Below are positions 1-8,412 of a stretch of 64,000 bases of DNA, in pieces. This DNA comes from JAJCYX01 sp965243825 (GTDB taxonomy: Bacteria; Chloroflexota; Dehalococcoidia; Lucifugimonadales; Lucifugimonadaceae). Every line of letters begins with the position of its first letter. Positions within the stretch are counted from its first letter, which is position 1. Where the stretch lies: contig CBDEVT010000001.1 in the NCBI GenBank assembly GCA_965243825.1, positions 2,852,001-2,916,000 of the forward strand, given 5' to 3'. Below the pieces are notes generated by a model. It was not told the origin of the DNA. It saw only the letters and a list, made by a program, of their open reading frames with translations, and did not search any database. The position numbers and the translations under genes were made by a program.

Positions 1-257
1 TCGCCGAAAAGGTCTGTACCGAGTCGGCCTACCATCTGGACCGAGCCGCGGTCACGAGAAAGACGGGCCGCCGCCACCGCCTGGTTCCCACCCTTGCCTC
101 CAGGTGCCGTGTAGAAACGCGTTCCCTCTGTGGTTTCGCCGGGGCCTGCCAGACGAGGGGTCTCAATCATGAGGTCCATGTTGACGCCGCCTAGTACGAC
201 GATTCTCCCCTGCTGGCTGGAACGATCTGATGTGGCGTCGATTTGGCTTGTAGTCAA
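1..257 (-). CDS. rbsK: Ribokinase-family sugar kinase, N-terminal part (runs off window)
   Basis: Only the first ~85 residues are inside the window. They read as the start of a PfkB/ribokinase fold: a hydrophobic first strand (IVVLGGVNMDLM) followed by the sugar-binding signature PGGKGGNQAVAAARL, which is diagnostic of ribokinases. These enzymes phosphorylate ribose or a related sugar with ATP in the cytosol. No ATG precedes the fold. The best start is a TTG at 257, with a GGAG 12 bases upstream, so the start is uncertain. It lies 45 bp downstream of the HAD phosphatase on the same strand and is probably the last visible gene of the nuclease-MFS-HAD operon. The exact sugar cannot be told. Confidence 0.85.
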   Translation of the reverse strand, partial: MTTSQIDATSDRSSQQGRIVVLGGVNMDLMIETPRLAGPGETTEGTRFYTAPGGKGGNQAVAAARLSRDRGSVQMVGRLGTDLFG

Positions 258-302
258 CTTGCGGTCTATCTCCGTTTGGGGGGTGTTTAGCTGTGTCTTG
301 GG

Positions 303-1127
303 CTAGCGGCCAAGCTTACCCTGCTTCAGAAGGTTTTGGATAAGCACCGGCACCCCATGCTCATCCGGTCCTGGAATCTGGATGTCAGCTACCTCAGCAA
401 CCCTGGAACTAGCGTTGCCTGAAGCGATTCCAAGGCCGGCCCACTCGATCATCGAAATGTCGCCTTCCCCGTCACCAACAGAGATCACCTCACTCCGATC
501 GATCCCGTAGTCATTGCATACGCGTGCGAGGGCAGTGTGCTTTGTGGCCAGTAGCGACGCCACTTCACAGAAATGAGGCAGTGACTGCGTAACGGCTACT
601 TGGGTGGCGAGTTTCGCTCGCAATTTACCGCTCAGACTGGTGATCAGCGGAGGTTCGTCGACGGCCATAACTACCAATGGTCCGTTGGCGACGACTTCAT
701 TCAAATCCGGCACAAATCGGAGCTCAGTCTTCATGCGTTCTGTATACTCGACTGCCCACTCAGATCTGTTTTCGACCCATATTTCGTCGTCTGCATAGAC
801 GTTGATATGTGCCGAAGAACCTCTCATCTCCTCAAGAGTACTTCGTGCCAATCGCGGCTCGAGCAATTCTCTACGAATGTCTGTGACGCCGTCTGGCGAT
901 GTCGTTATTCCACCCTGGTAACTGATTGTTGGCCCGTTGGTTCCACATTCGGCTGCGTAGCGCAGAGCTGAGCGACGCATACGACCGGTGACCAGTGAAA
1001 CCAGCACTCCTGCCGCAACAGCCTCATGGATCGCTTCAATCGTTCGTTTCGGAACTCGGTAGTCTCGCCCCGCTATAGTTCCATCAACATCGAGCGCAAG
1101 CATGCGGTATTTTGGAGAGCCGGTCAT
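303..1127 (-). CDS. Cof-type HAD-IIB phosphatase
   Basis: 274 aa, full length for the Cof/YidA group of the HAD superfamily. Motif I is LDVDGTIAG near residue 12, with the nucleophile and acid/base aspartates. A motif II Thr lies in SLVTGR, a cap domain is in the middle, and motif IV is GDGEGDISMIEWAG near the C-terminus. Such enzymes dephosphorylate sugar phosphates, flavin nucleotides or other small phospho-compounds in the cytosol. The start codon overlaps the stop of the upstream MFS gene (ATGA), so the two are translationally coupled. A ribokinase follows. Together they suggest sugar-phosphate turnover, but the substrate is unknown. Confidence 0.9.
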   Translation of the reverse strand: MTGSPKYRMLALDVDGTIAGRDYRVPKRTIEAIHEAVAAGVLVSLVTGRMRRSALRYAAECGTNGPTISYQGGITTSPDGVTDIRRELLEPRLARSTLEEMRGSSAHINVYADDEIWVENRSEWAVEYTERMKTELRFVPDLNEVVANGPLVVMAVDEPPLITSLSGKLRAKLATQVAVTQSLPHFCEVASLLATKHTALARVCNDYGIDRSEVISVGDGEGDISMIEWAGLGIASGNASSRVAEVADIQIPGPDEHGVPVLIQNLLKQGKLGR

Positions 1128-2617
1128 GTACTCGCAGTCCCGCTTGAATTCCCGCCACGCCGGTCATTCGCATGGTCGCCTGTGATATCCGTGCGTGACT
1201 CTGTGTGACCGACCTGAGAGCTTCCAACATGAGAGACGGAAACAGAGGCCCGCGTTTCAGCCCCAGGCTCATCATTTGGGTCATCATTCTGGTGACTGTG
1301 TTCGTGATGATTGCCATCGCGTTCGACGGCGAATGACGATGATCTAGCATCTGATTCTCGCTCATCCTTAGGTTTCACATTTCTCAGCTTCACGAACTCA
1401 GGCGAGATGATCCATGTGATTCCCAGTAAGGTCAGCCCGGCGATTGCCATTATCATCACGGCAGCTGGAGCTCCAGCTGCTTCAGCTATGGCTCCAATCG
1501 CGAGCGCAGACACCGGGCCTGTACCGATTGTCACTGCGAGCACACCAAGCACCCGACCGCGCATCTCTGTGGGCGTCGTGGAGATGATCATGATGCTCTG
1601 CATCGTTCCGAACCCTGACATTCCGAATCCGGCAACGAACAAGACGGGTATTGCTACCAGGTACCACGGCACACGACTGAACGCGAGGATCATCGCAAGG
1701 AAAAAGACGGAGCCGTAGAAATAGATGCGGCTGTATTGTGCCGGAGTTGCCCTTGATGCCACCCAGAGGGCGCCTAACGTCGCTCCCAGGCCCTCCGCAC
1801 TGATTAACAGGCCCATGAGTGTATTGCTGACTCCAAAAGTTCGTTCCGCAATTACTGGAACCATTGACTGATACGGGAAGGCGAACATGTTCATGATCAC
1901 CGTGACAGCCAGAACGGTGACAATCACAGAATCACGACGGATGTAGCGCACCCCTTCGACGATGTTGCGTATTGGGCCGATGCGCGTGGCGTCCCTTGGG
2001 CCGGGCTTGTAGTCGAGACTGAACGCCACGATGGCTCCAGTCAAGAAGAGCGCTGCGCCAAGGGCATATACCGACTCCATTCCGATCGCATCCAGCAAAA
2101 ATCCACCAAGGAACGGACCAGGAATACGCATGAAGTTGCTGGTTGCGAGGTCGAGTCCCATCGCGGCCGGCAAGTTTTCCCGTTGGACGACTTCGCCGAC
2201 CATCGCCCTGCGCACCGGGAAGTCGGTCGCCCATACGCCACCAGCCAGCAGCGCCCCGAGATAAACATGCCACACCTCGATTACATCGGTAGCCACAGCG
2301 ACGGCCAGCAAAAGATAGACGATCGATAGGGAACTAAACGCAACAATCAGGATCACGCGGCGATTCAAACGGTCGGATACTGCGCCGATGTACGCACCGA
2401 GTGCGAACATCGGGATCATGCGAAAGAAGAAGGTCAACGCGACATCGAACGGTGATCCAGTTAGCTGGAGCACGAACGCGCCAACCGCAACGGTGTCGAG
2501 CCAGCGCATGGCAGTCGAAGCGCCACCAATTGCCCAGAGCCTGCGGAAGGCGCTGTTTCCGAATACTTCCCGACCGCGTGATCTCGGCCGCGGCTTTGAA
2601 ACCGCTGCCCTGCTCAT
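1124..2617 (-). CDS. MFS transporter (MFS_3/enterobactin-exporter-like)
   Basis: 497 aa. Residues ~20-415 hold about 12 hydrophobic segments, with the MFS loop 2-3 motif as GAVSDRLNRR, and resemble the MFS_3 group of drug or siderophore exporters. The last ~80 residues form a hydrophilic tail rich in His, Asp, Asn and Ser (for example NHHEHSHQNDDPNDEP), not typical of the family. The gene overlaps its neighbours at both ends by ATGA: the start at 2617 overlaps the nuclease-like gene and the stop at 1124 overlaps the HAD gene. The substrate and direction of transport are not evident. Confidence 0.85.
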   Translation of the reverse strand: MSRAAVSKPRPRSRGREVFGNSAFRRLWAIGGASTAMRWLDTVAVGAFVLQLTGSPFDVALTFFFRMIPMFALGAYIGAVSDRLNRRVILIVAFSSLSIVYLLLAVAVATDVIEVWHVYLGALLAGGVWATDFPVRRAMVGEVVQRENLPAAMGLDLATSNFMRIPGPFLGGFLLDAIGMESVYALGAALFLTGAIVAFSLDYKPGPRDATRIGPIRNIVEGVRYIRRDSVIVTVLAVTVIMNMFAFPYQSMVPVIAERTFGVSNTLMGLLISAEGLGATLGALWVASRATPAQYSRIYFYGSVFFLAMILAFSRVPWYLVAIPVLFVAGFGMSGFGTMQSIMIISTTPTEMRGRVLGVLAVTIGTGPVSALAIGAIAEAAGAPAAVMIMAIAGLTLLGITWIISPEFVKLRNVKPKDERESDARSSSFAVERDGNHHEHSHQNDDPNDEPGAETRASVSVSHVGSSQVGHTESRTDITGDHANDRRGGNSSGTAST

Positions 2618-3324
2618 GCGCTATCGTCAGCGATCAGATGGCCGGCCGTCAGGTCGGCGAAGCCTCCTGCGATGCCAGGGATGCGAGCAGTTCGTTCAGG
2701 CGTGGTGCCATCCCAAATGCCGAGCTCGCGCGCCCTGGCATTAGCTTCACTCGCCCTGAGCGCATCGCTGTAACGATCATTGGGACCGGAGGCGTCCACT
2801 CTTGCAAGTCCGGACGCTACGAGGATCTCGTTAACCAAGCCGCCCTCGAACCAGACATAGCGGAGTAGCCGTCCCTGCGAGTCGACATCCTGTTCGTCGG
2901 CTTCGAGTAAGACTTCCTGTCCAGCCAGCCACTGCCTGTTTGCTTCGATCGCAACGTCGTACAGCGGATCTCCGAACTCTGGAATCTCGATACCGATGTA
3001 ACGGATGGTTCGTTCGATTCCGCCCACATCAACGCTGATAGTCCGTCCATCGAAAACACGGAGGACCGTCGCTGGTGTCCTTTCAGGCTCGACTACAACC
3101 GGACGATTGCTGGTGAAAGCAGGGATCAGGACGTTCAATAACATCGACGCGACCACGATTATGAAGACTGCTCCCGCGATCAGTTTCCAAACAGCCGACT
3201 TGATCTGGCGTTTCCGGTCGTCGAGATACTCGGCATCTTCGCGGTTGAAGCGTTCGATGTCGGATTCGGAAGGCCCGTGCAAGCCTTGAAAGTTCTCGTG
3301 TTCGTTGTCGTCAGGGCCCGTCAT
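2614..3324 (-). CDS. Membrane-anchored staphylococcal-nuclease-like protein
   Basis: 236 aa. An acidic N-terminal region is followed by one membrane segment at about residues 45-68 (AGAVFIIVVASMLLNVL), then an SNase/thermonuclease fold (about 80-205), probably facing outside the membrane. The residues equivalent to SNase Arg35 (IRYIGIEIPE), Glu43 and Arg87 (QGRLLRYVW) are kept. The calcium ligands are altered: the usual DGDT reads DGRT and the VDTPE strand reads IEIPE. It may therefore be a weak, metal-altered or inactive nuclease, or a binding module. It is the first gene of the operon continuing into the MFS gene through a 4-bp overlap. Confidence 0.8.
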   Translation of the reverse strand: MTGPDDNEHENFQGLHGPSESDIERFNREDAEYLDDRKRQIKSAVWKLIAGAVFIIVVASMLLNVLIPAFTSNRPVVVEPERTPATVLRVFDGRTISVDVGGIERTIRYIGIEIPEFGDPLYDVAIEANRQWLAGQEVLLEADEQDVDSQGRLLRYVWFEGGLVNEILVASGLARVDASGPNDRYSDALRASEANARARELGIWDGTTPERTARIPGIAGGFADLTAGHLIADDSA

Positions 3325-3452
3325 TGAGCAGCCAGTTCTTCCTCAGGCCAATCGAGTTGTCACATGAGTCTAGCAATTTGGCTACGCAGCTCCTTCAGCG
3401 TCAAAGGTGCGACTGTTAAGTCTTATGCGGAGATTCCAATGCCCGTTGATCA

Positions 3453-4469
3453 CTAGACGATGCGGTTGTTTGCCCAGATTGCAACGCCGAGCACCACAAG
3501 CAGCAAGCCCCAGACTGCTATGGCGACCATCATGCTCTTCTTGGCCCGCTCTTTTTCGTACCAGGTTGCCGGTCGGACTCCCTGTGCAATGAAGGTTCCA
3601 ACTGAGGTCACGTTGACCGCTGCAAGATTTACGAGCACCAGTAACCCTGCACCTCGAGCCAGTGTCCACTCGCCACTGGAAACCAGCATGCCAAAGGCTA
3701 CTGTTGGTGGCAGAAGGGCTACGGCGACCATGACTCCGATAAACGCCGAAGATGCACCTGTTGTGAATGCCAGGGCTGCCGCGATACCAGATGCGACCGC
3801 CAATACGACTTCAGCCAGCCCTATGTCTGTACGTGAGGTCAGTTCCTGGCTCGTAAGGTCAATATCAACGACGAGTCCGACGAGGAGAGAAACACCGAGA
3901 GATATCGCGAAACCGGCGCTGGCGGCAAGTCCGGCCCGTCTCATGAGTCTTGTGTCGCCAAGTGTTGCACCCAACGAAAGCGCAACGGATGGACCGAGCA
4001 GCGGTGCGATCACCATCGCGCCGATGACAACTGCGGTGTTGTCTCGGATCACGCCGACACTTGCTACGAGGGCGGAGAGCGCCGCCATGATCACATAGAT
4101 TGTCGAAATGCGGCCGCCACGAGAAGCACTCTGATAAAGCTCTTCACGGGTCACGCGATCCGGCCCGAACTTTGGCTCTTCGGCCTCATTGTCGTCATCT
4201 TCCGGATCCGGCTCTTCCCGACGCGGCAAAGCGACAAGAATGTCGGTCAGCAATACAGAACAGGACGGATCATCGTTCAGGATGTTCTGCAGTTCGTCCA
4301 TAGCGGCTTCTGAAGTTCGCGACGGAACTGCGGCCCGAACTGACGAGTGGTCATCACCCAGCGTGTGAACCCATACGGCCTCGGCACCGGCCTCAGTGAG
4401 AATCTCCCGGGCTCTATCTGCTGAGTCTGACTGGATAACAGCTTCGATCTGTTTGAGGTCGGCCGGCAT
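3453..4469 (-). CDS. DUF389 (TIGR00341-type) membrane protein
   Basis: 338 aa. A soluble N-terminal domain (about 1-85) is followed by an acidic linker (EEPDPEDDDNEAEEP) and about six membrane segments from residue ~125. The membrane part contains the DUF389 signature region VVIGAMVIAPLLGPSVALSLG. The family is widespread in bacteria and has no established function; a transport role is only suspected. It is probably single or loosely linked to the amidohydrolase-like gene 87 bp upstream on the same strand. No clear Shine-Dalgarno precedes the ATG at 4469. Confidence 0.85.
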   Translation of the reverse strand: MPADLKQIEAVIQSDSADRAREILTEAGAEAVWVHTLGDDHSSVRAAVPSRTSEAAMDELQNILNDDPSCSVLLTDILVALPRREEPDPEDDDNEAEEPKFGPDRVTREELYQSASRGGRISTIYVIMAALSALVASVGVIRDNTAVVIGAMVIAPLLGPSVALSLGATLGDTRLMRRAGLAASAGFAISLGVSLLVGLVVDIDLTSQELTSRTDIGLAEVVLAVASGIAAALAFTTGASSAFIGVMVAVALLPPTVAFGMLVSSGEWTLARGAGLLVLVNLAAVNVTSVGTFIAQGVRPATWYEKERAKKSMMVAIAVWGLLLVVLGVAIWANNRIV

Positions 4470-4556
4470 GTGGGGAGTGATCCGTTCGGCTGGGCCCTTA
4501 GTGCGGCAAGGTCGTTTGCGGGCAATGACGTGGCACTGCCGAATGGTATCCGCGAT

Positions 4557-5360
4557 CTAGAATCCGAGCAGACGCTGGAGATTGCCGCCTTTGACCAGTT
4601 CCCGATCTGATTCTGACCAGTGCGCAAGGTGAGCGTCGACGATTGCAGGCGTACCGCTGCCCCACACGACGCGCTCCGGCCCGAATGCATCTGCGATCCA
4701 CCGGGTGAATGGTTTTGCACTCTCGTATAGCGGCCCATCTTCTGCGAAATGGTTTAGCCCAGACAGCTTCATGTAGACGTTCGGATACTTCGCCAGCTCT
4801 ACAACTGCCCCGAACCCTGGCGGAGAGCCGTACTTTGCTTCTGCAAGATGGTCGATGAGCACCGGATACGAAGGGTTATCACTGATCAGGAATTGGACCT
4901 GTCGTGCGTAGCTTGAGTCGATGTGTAACTCGTTGATGATTCCGGCAGAACCAGCAACCTCCCATAACTGCCTGACAATCTCGTCAGAGAAGCTATTGAG
5001 GTAGCTGCGCTTACCCTCGTGCGCATGAAATCTGTGGGCGACAAAGGCGCTCGGATTGTCTCCAAGTAGTCGCTCAAGTTTGCCTGGGGCCTCTGAGTCT
5101 TTCGGATAGAACAGCGCAGTCGTTTTGAAAAGGTCTGGTCGTTTGCGCACGCATTCCAGCGCAAGTGAGTGATCGTCTCCGTAAGGCTCGGGATGAACGA
5201 TCACAGCCCGGTCGATTCTCTCGGCCGCCATCCGCTCGAGGTATTCACTGAGCGGATCATCCGACAGGCGCTCTGGTCCGGGCACGTAAGCAGCGTTCGG
5301 GTGGAACGGATAAAGCTCCGTGTCCGAACTGAACATGTGGTGATTCCATTCGATAATCAT
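4557..5360 (-). CDS. Amidohydrolase-2-family protein lacking the usual metal Asp
   Basis: 267 aa, resembling the amidohydrolase_2 (PF04909) TIM-barrel family, whose members hydrolyse or decarboxylate small ring or carboxylate substrates. The N-terminus has an H-rich strand (IIEWNHHMF). Further motifs are RFHAHEG, ELHIDSS and VLIDHLAEAKYG. The late strand that normally reads WGSDFP reads WGSGTP: the metal-binding or catalytic Asp is Gly, which I checked at the DNA level. The enzyme may be inactive or use another chemistry. The reading frame is open to 5507, but family similarity begins at the ATG at 5360, so I take that start. It is divergent from thrC. Confidence 0.75.
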   Translation of the reverse strand: MIIEWNHHMFSSDTELYPFHPNAAYVPGPERLSDDPLSEYLERMAAERIDRAVIVHPEPYGDDHSLALECVRKRPDLFKTTALFYPKDSEAPGKLERLLGDNPSAFVAHRFHAHEGKRSYLNSFSDEIVRQLWEVAGSAGIINELHIDSSYARQVQFLISDNPSYPVLIDHLAEAKYGSPPGFGAVVELAKYPNVYMKLSGLNHFAEDGPLYESAKPFTRWIADAFGPERVVWGSGTPAIVDAHLAHWSESDRELVKGGNLQRLLGF

Positions 5361-5432
5361 GGCGGGAAGCGTACATGAGGAAATGGTCTTAAGTTCTTGG
5401 TGTCGGGCTTTGTGCTTAGTCAGAACGAATAA

Positions 5433-5461
5433 TTGACGCTTTAACATCCTGCGCTTACTAT
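5433..5461 (+). promoter_or_regulatory. Sigma-70-type promoter for thrC-NIL
   Basis: TTGACG at 5433-5438 and TACTAT at 5456-5461 are separated by exactly 17 bp. Transcription would start near 5468, giving a leader of about 150 nt before the TTG start at 5621. Confidence 0.6.
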
Positions 5462-5567
5462 CGATAGTTAAGTTCAACTTCCCGCCTGGGCTGTGATCGC
5501 CAATCATCTACAAGGCTCAAGCGGGTAGCTGGTGAATCAGCGAGTTTTCGGTCAAAAACTGCTGCTG

Positions 5568-5594
5568 TCACTCCCGGCTGGACCCCGGAAGTGA
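5568..5594 (+). promoter_or_regulatory. Leader hairpin before threonine synthase
   Basis: TCACTCCCGG (5568-5577) pairs with CCGGAAGTGA (5585-5594) around a 7-nt loop, with one C·A mismatch. The 3' arm covers the upstream in-frame GTG (5591) and the first base of the ATG at 5594. This would hide those codons and leaves the TTG at 5621, with AGAGAGG 8 nt ahead, as the accessible start. Whether it regulates translation is inference. Confidence 0.45.
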
Positions 5595-5620
5595 TGTCAG
5601 CTTCCAGAGAGGTCCCCAAA

Positions 5621-6850
5621 TTGCCACACGTTCAAGGGCTGCGCTGTAAAGAGTGCGGTCGTGACTATCCGGCAGAACCCATCTACGTATGCGACTACTG
5701 CTTCGGCCCGCTCGAAGTAGCGTACGACTATGACTCCATCCAGAAGTCGATCTCCCGCGAGAAGATCAAAGATGGTCCACTGACCATCTGGCGTTACGAC
5801 GACCTGCTCCCGGTTGGTCGTGATCAGGCGGTGGACATAGGCGCAGGCATGACACCGCTGATCCGGGCGAAAAACCTCGGCAAAGAGCTAGGGCTCAACA
5901 ACCTGTGGATCAAGAACGACGCCGCTAACCCGACTCACTCGTTCAAAGACCGCGTTGTTTCGGTTGCGACCACCAAAGCGGTCGAGTTCGAGTTTGAGAC
6001 GATCGCATGTGCGTCTACCGGCAACCTGGCCGGTGCAACCGCTGCGCACGGCAACAAGGCGCAGATGAACACGGTTGTTTTTCTTCCGCAGAACCTCGAA
6101 CGCGGCAAGATCATCGGTGCTGCGATCTTCGGCAACGTTGTATTGGTTAGAGGAAACTACGACGATGTGAACCGCCTCTGCTCGGAGCTGGGCGACGACC
6201 GTCGCTGGGCGTTTGTGAACATCAATATGAGGCCTTACTACTCAGAGGGCAGCAAGTCGCTTGGTTATGAGATTTCCGAGCAGCTCGGCTGGAAGGCGCC
6301 GAAGCATGTTGTTGTGCCGGTTGCTTCCGGTTCCCTCTTCACAAAGGTGTGGAAAGGCCTCAACGAGTTCGCAAAGCTAGGCATCATCGACGATGTTGAA
6401 ACCCGAATGCACATAGCCCAGGCGGAAGGCTGCTCCCCGGTTGCGAAGGCTGTCATCGAGGGCCAGACGCACCCGCGCCCAGTGGTTCCAAACACCATCG
6501 CCAAGTCGCTCGCCATCGGCACACCGGCCGATGGAATCTACTCTGTGGCCATCACGAAGGAGTCCGATGGTTCCGCGACCGCGGTTCCTGAAGATGAGGT
6601 CGCTGCCGGCATGAGGTTACTGGCCGAGACCGAAGGTATCTTCACCGAGACTGCGGGTGGAGTTGTGATCTCCACGCTTAAGCGTCTGGCTCAGCAAGGT
6701 GCGATCGGTGCTGACGAGGAAACAGTTGCTCTGATCACCGGTTCCGGCCTGAAGACGCTTGAGGCCGTTGAGGACCAGATCGATCCACCAGTGATCGATG
6801 CGACCGTCGAGTCCTTCGATGAGGTTGTGATGGGCGCGGTGACCACCTGA
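5621..6850 (+). CDS. thrC: Threonine synthase
   Basis: About 409 aa from the TTG at 5621. PLP-dependent enzyme that converts O-phosphohomoserine to threonine. It opens with a zinc-ribbon-like segment (LRCKECGRDYP, then CDYCFGPLEV) typical of the longer ThrC class. The PLP lysine lies in NPTHSFKDRVV, and ACASTGNLAGATAAHG forms the phosphate/PLP loop. The TTG start has AGAGAGG at ideal spacing and leaves MPHVQGLRC, the usual N-terminus of this class. GTG 5591 and ATG 5594 are alternatives but lie in a hairpin. Its stop overlaps the start of the NIL-domain gene (TGATG), so the two form an operon. Confidence 0.93.
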   Translation: MPHVQGLRCKECGRDYPAEPIYVCDYCFGPLEVAYDYDSIQKSISREKIKDGPLTIWRYDDLLPVGRDQAVDIGAGMTPLIRAKNLGKELGLNNLWIKNDAANPTHSFKDRVVSVATTKAVEFEFETIACASTGNLAGATAAHGNKAQMNTVVFLPQNLERGKIIGAAIFGNVVLVRGNYDDVNRLCSELGDDRRWAFVNINMRPYYSEGSKSLGYEISEQLGWKAPKHVVVPVASGSLFTKVWKGLNEFAKLGIIDDVETRMHIAQAEGCSPVAKAVIEGQTHPRPVVPNTIAKSLAIGTPADGIYSVAITKESDGSATAVPEDEVAAGMRLLAETEGIFTETAGGVVISTLKRLAQQGAIGADEETVALITGSGLKTLEAVEDQIDPPVIDATVESFDEVVMGAVTT

Positions 6851-7095
6851 TGGCAGAGCGCAGAGTCAAGTTCACGTTTGTTGGCGACCAGGTCAAGGAG
6901 CCGGTGATCTACAGGCTTGGCAAGGACTTTCCCGTGATCACCAACATTCGTCGAGCGCAGGTGGAAGGCGATTCAGGCTGGGTTGTTCTTGAACTTGAGG
7001 GCGACCTCGACTCAATCAACACCGGTCTCGACTGGGTCCGCGAACAGGGCGTAGAAGTAACCCCCGTCGACGGTGAGATCCTGGCCGGGGACTGA
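6850..7095 (+). CDS. NIL-domain protein
   Basis: 81 aa, a single NIL-type ferredoxin-like fold (PF09383), for example RVKFTFVGDQVKEPVIY at the start and SGWVVLELEGD in the middle. NIL domains are usually found at the C-terminus of methionine ABC-importer ATPases, or with ferredoxins in sulfur amino-acid metabolism, where they may bind a small ligand. The start shares one base with the thrC stop. This coupling suggests a role in threonine/methionine branch-point control or homocysteine formation, but that is inference. Confidence 0.85.
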   Translation: MAERRVKFTFVGDQVKEPVIYRLGKDFPVITNIRRAQVEGDSGWVVLELEGDLDSINTGLDWVREQGVEVTPVDGEILAGD

Positions 7096-7207
7096 GCCTG
7101 AACTGTCGGCCATCACACGATCTGACTACCGTAAGTCGGTCTATTGTCCGTTTGACCGTTCTATGCTGCTGTCTTGAAGTCTAGTCCTTTCAAAAGGAGA
7201 CAGCGAG

Positions 7208-8053
7208 ATGGTCGCTATGGCTGGCACCGAAAACGTCAGGCAGTTCAACGATGAATATGCAGAACAGGAATGGCAGCGCGTCGACAAAGCGCTGACCACT
7301 CGTATCGAGTACGAAATCCATCGCAATTTCCTTGCGAAATTCGTACGAGTAGGTGATGCAGTACTTGATCTCGGAAGTGGTCCCGGCCGCCACGCCATCG
7401 ACATGCTGAAAGCAGGAGCGCATGTCACCCTCGGCGACATCTCGGAAGTTCAACTCGGGCTCGCGAAACAGAAGATCGCCGATGCGGACCTCGTAGCGGA
7501 TGGGTTCCATCAACTCGATATTTGCGACCTGTCGCAGTTCAAAGATGCCACGTTTGACCTCGTCGTGTGCATCGGTGGTGCTTTGTCATACGTGCAGAAG
7601 GGCTTTGAGTCTGCGCTATCTGAGATAGTGCGAGTTACCAAGCCGGGCGGGCGAGTGGTCGTTGGCGTGATGAGCATATACGGCCTGATGCGCGTATTCC
7701 CGGGGGGCGACAAAGCAGGCCAGCTTGCAACGTTCGATCTGCACATTGATCGAGAGAAGCTGATGGATAACGAAGGGTTCATGGTCACGCAGCCCGACTC
7801 ACCAGTCATTCACATGCCAATCTTTCTCTGCACTAATCGCTACTTGAGGCAGTCACTGGAAAAGCGAGGCTACGGTGTGTTGGCGACAGCGTCCGCGAAT
7901 CCCCTGACGGCAGACGGTATGAAACTGGACAAGGTCTTCGCAGACCCGGTCGCACGCCAGAACCTGATCGATCTAGAAATCACACTTAGCGAGTTACCGG
8001 CATATGCGGATTCCGGCGAGTGGGTGATTGCTGCGGCGGAAAAACGGCGCTAA
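7208..8053 (+). CDS. Class I SAM-dependent methyltransferase
   Basis: 281 aa. Rossmann-type methyltransferase with motif I as VLDLGSGPGRHA (about residues 55-66), an acidic motif II end in HVTLGDIS, and motif IV/V as FDLVVCIGGALSYV and VTKPGGRVVVG. The substrate is unknown. It is cytosolic, with no membrane segments. The start ATG has AAGGAG 8 nt upstream. It stands alone between the thrC-NIL pair and the convergent ABM gene. Confidence 0.88.
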   Translation: MVAMAGTENVRQFNDEYAEQEWQRVDKALTTRIEYEIHRNFLAKFVRVGDAVLDLGSGPGRHAIDMLKAGAHVTLGDISEVQLGLAKQKIADADLVADGFHQLDICDLSQFKDATFDLVVCIGGALSYVQKGFESALSEIVRVTKPGGRVVVGVMSIYGLMRVFPGGDKAGQLATFDLHIDREKLMDNEGFMVTQPDSPVIHMPIFLCTNRYLRQSLEKRGYGVLATASANPLTADGMKLDKVFADPVARQNLIDLEITLSELPAYADSGEWVIAAAEKRR

Positions 8054-8065
8054 TCCGACCTCTGG

Positions 8066-8398
8066 TCAGAGCTCCCAGCCGTGTTCGACCGTGTGCAGCG
8101 TGTGCTTGACCTCGTCCACATTCTCGAAGAGAGGCTCGAATACCTGGTCGTGGATCGGTCGAGCCACCCATTCAAGGCGTTTCTCTTCTGACTCCCAGAA
8201 CGAAACTACTTCGAAGGTGTGAGCTGGCTTGAGGCCTCCAACTGCTGCCAGTGCGTCGTCGTCAAATGGCTTCAGCAACGCGGCGTGCAGGAAGCCCGGT
8301 TGCTCCGACATCGTCGAGATCCAGCTGTCACGGATCCCGGCTTCAAGATCGGCCTCTTTGCCCGGTTTTGCGGTCATGTAGACGTGTAGAGAGATCAT
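8066..8398 (-). CDS. Antibiotic biosynthesis monooxygenase (ABM) domain protein
   Basis: 110 aa, a single ABM-like dimeric alpha/beta-barrel domain: ISLHVYMTAKPGKEADLEAGI at the start, QPGFLHAALLKP, then VVSFWESEEKRLEW. Members include small cofactor-free monooxygenases and many proteins of unknown activity. AAGGAG lies 10 nt before the ATG. It follows the SMP-30 lactonase gene by 14 bp and is the third gene of the ThuA/SMP-30/ABM operon. A function in the sugar-type pathway is only inferred from context. Confidence 0.8.
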   Translation of the reverse strand: MISLHVYMTAKPGKEADLEAGIRDSWISTMSEQPGFLHAALLKPFDDDALAAVGGLKPAHTFEVVSFWESEEKRLEWVARPIHDQVFEPLFENVDEVKHTLHTVEHGWEL

Positions 8399-8412
8399 GG
8401 TCTTAAGGCTCC

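Noticed and set aside
1124..1400. Frameshift at the 3' end of the MFS gene
   Set aside because: The frame stays open and ends in an exact ATGA overlap with the next gene, so the tail is probably genuine.
5468..5620. T-box leader in front of thrC
   Set aside because: No T-box sequence or specifier stem can be recognised; only a simple hairpin is present.
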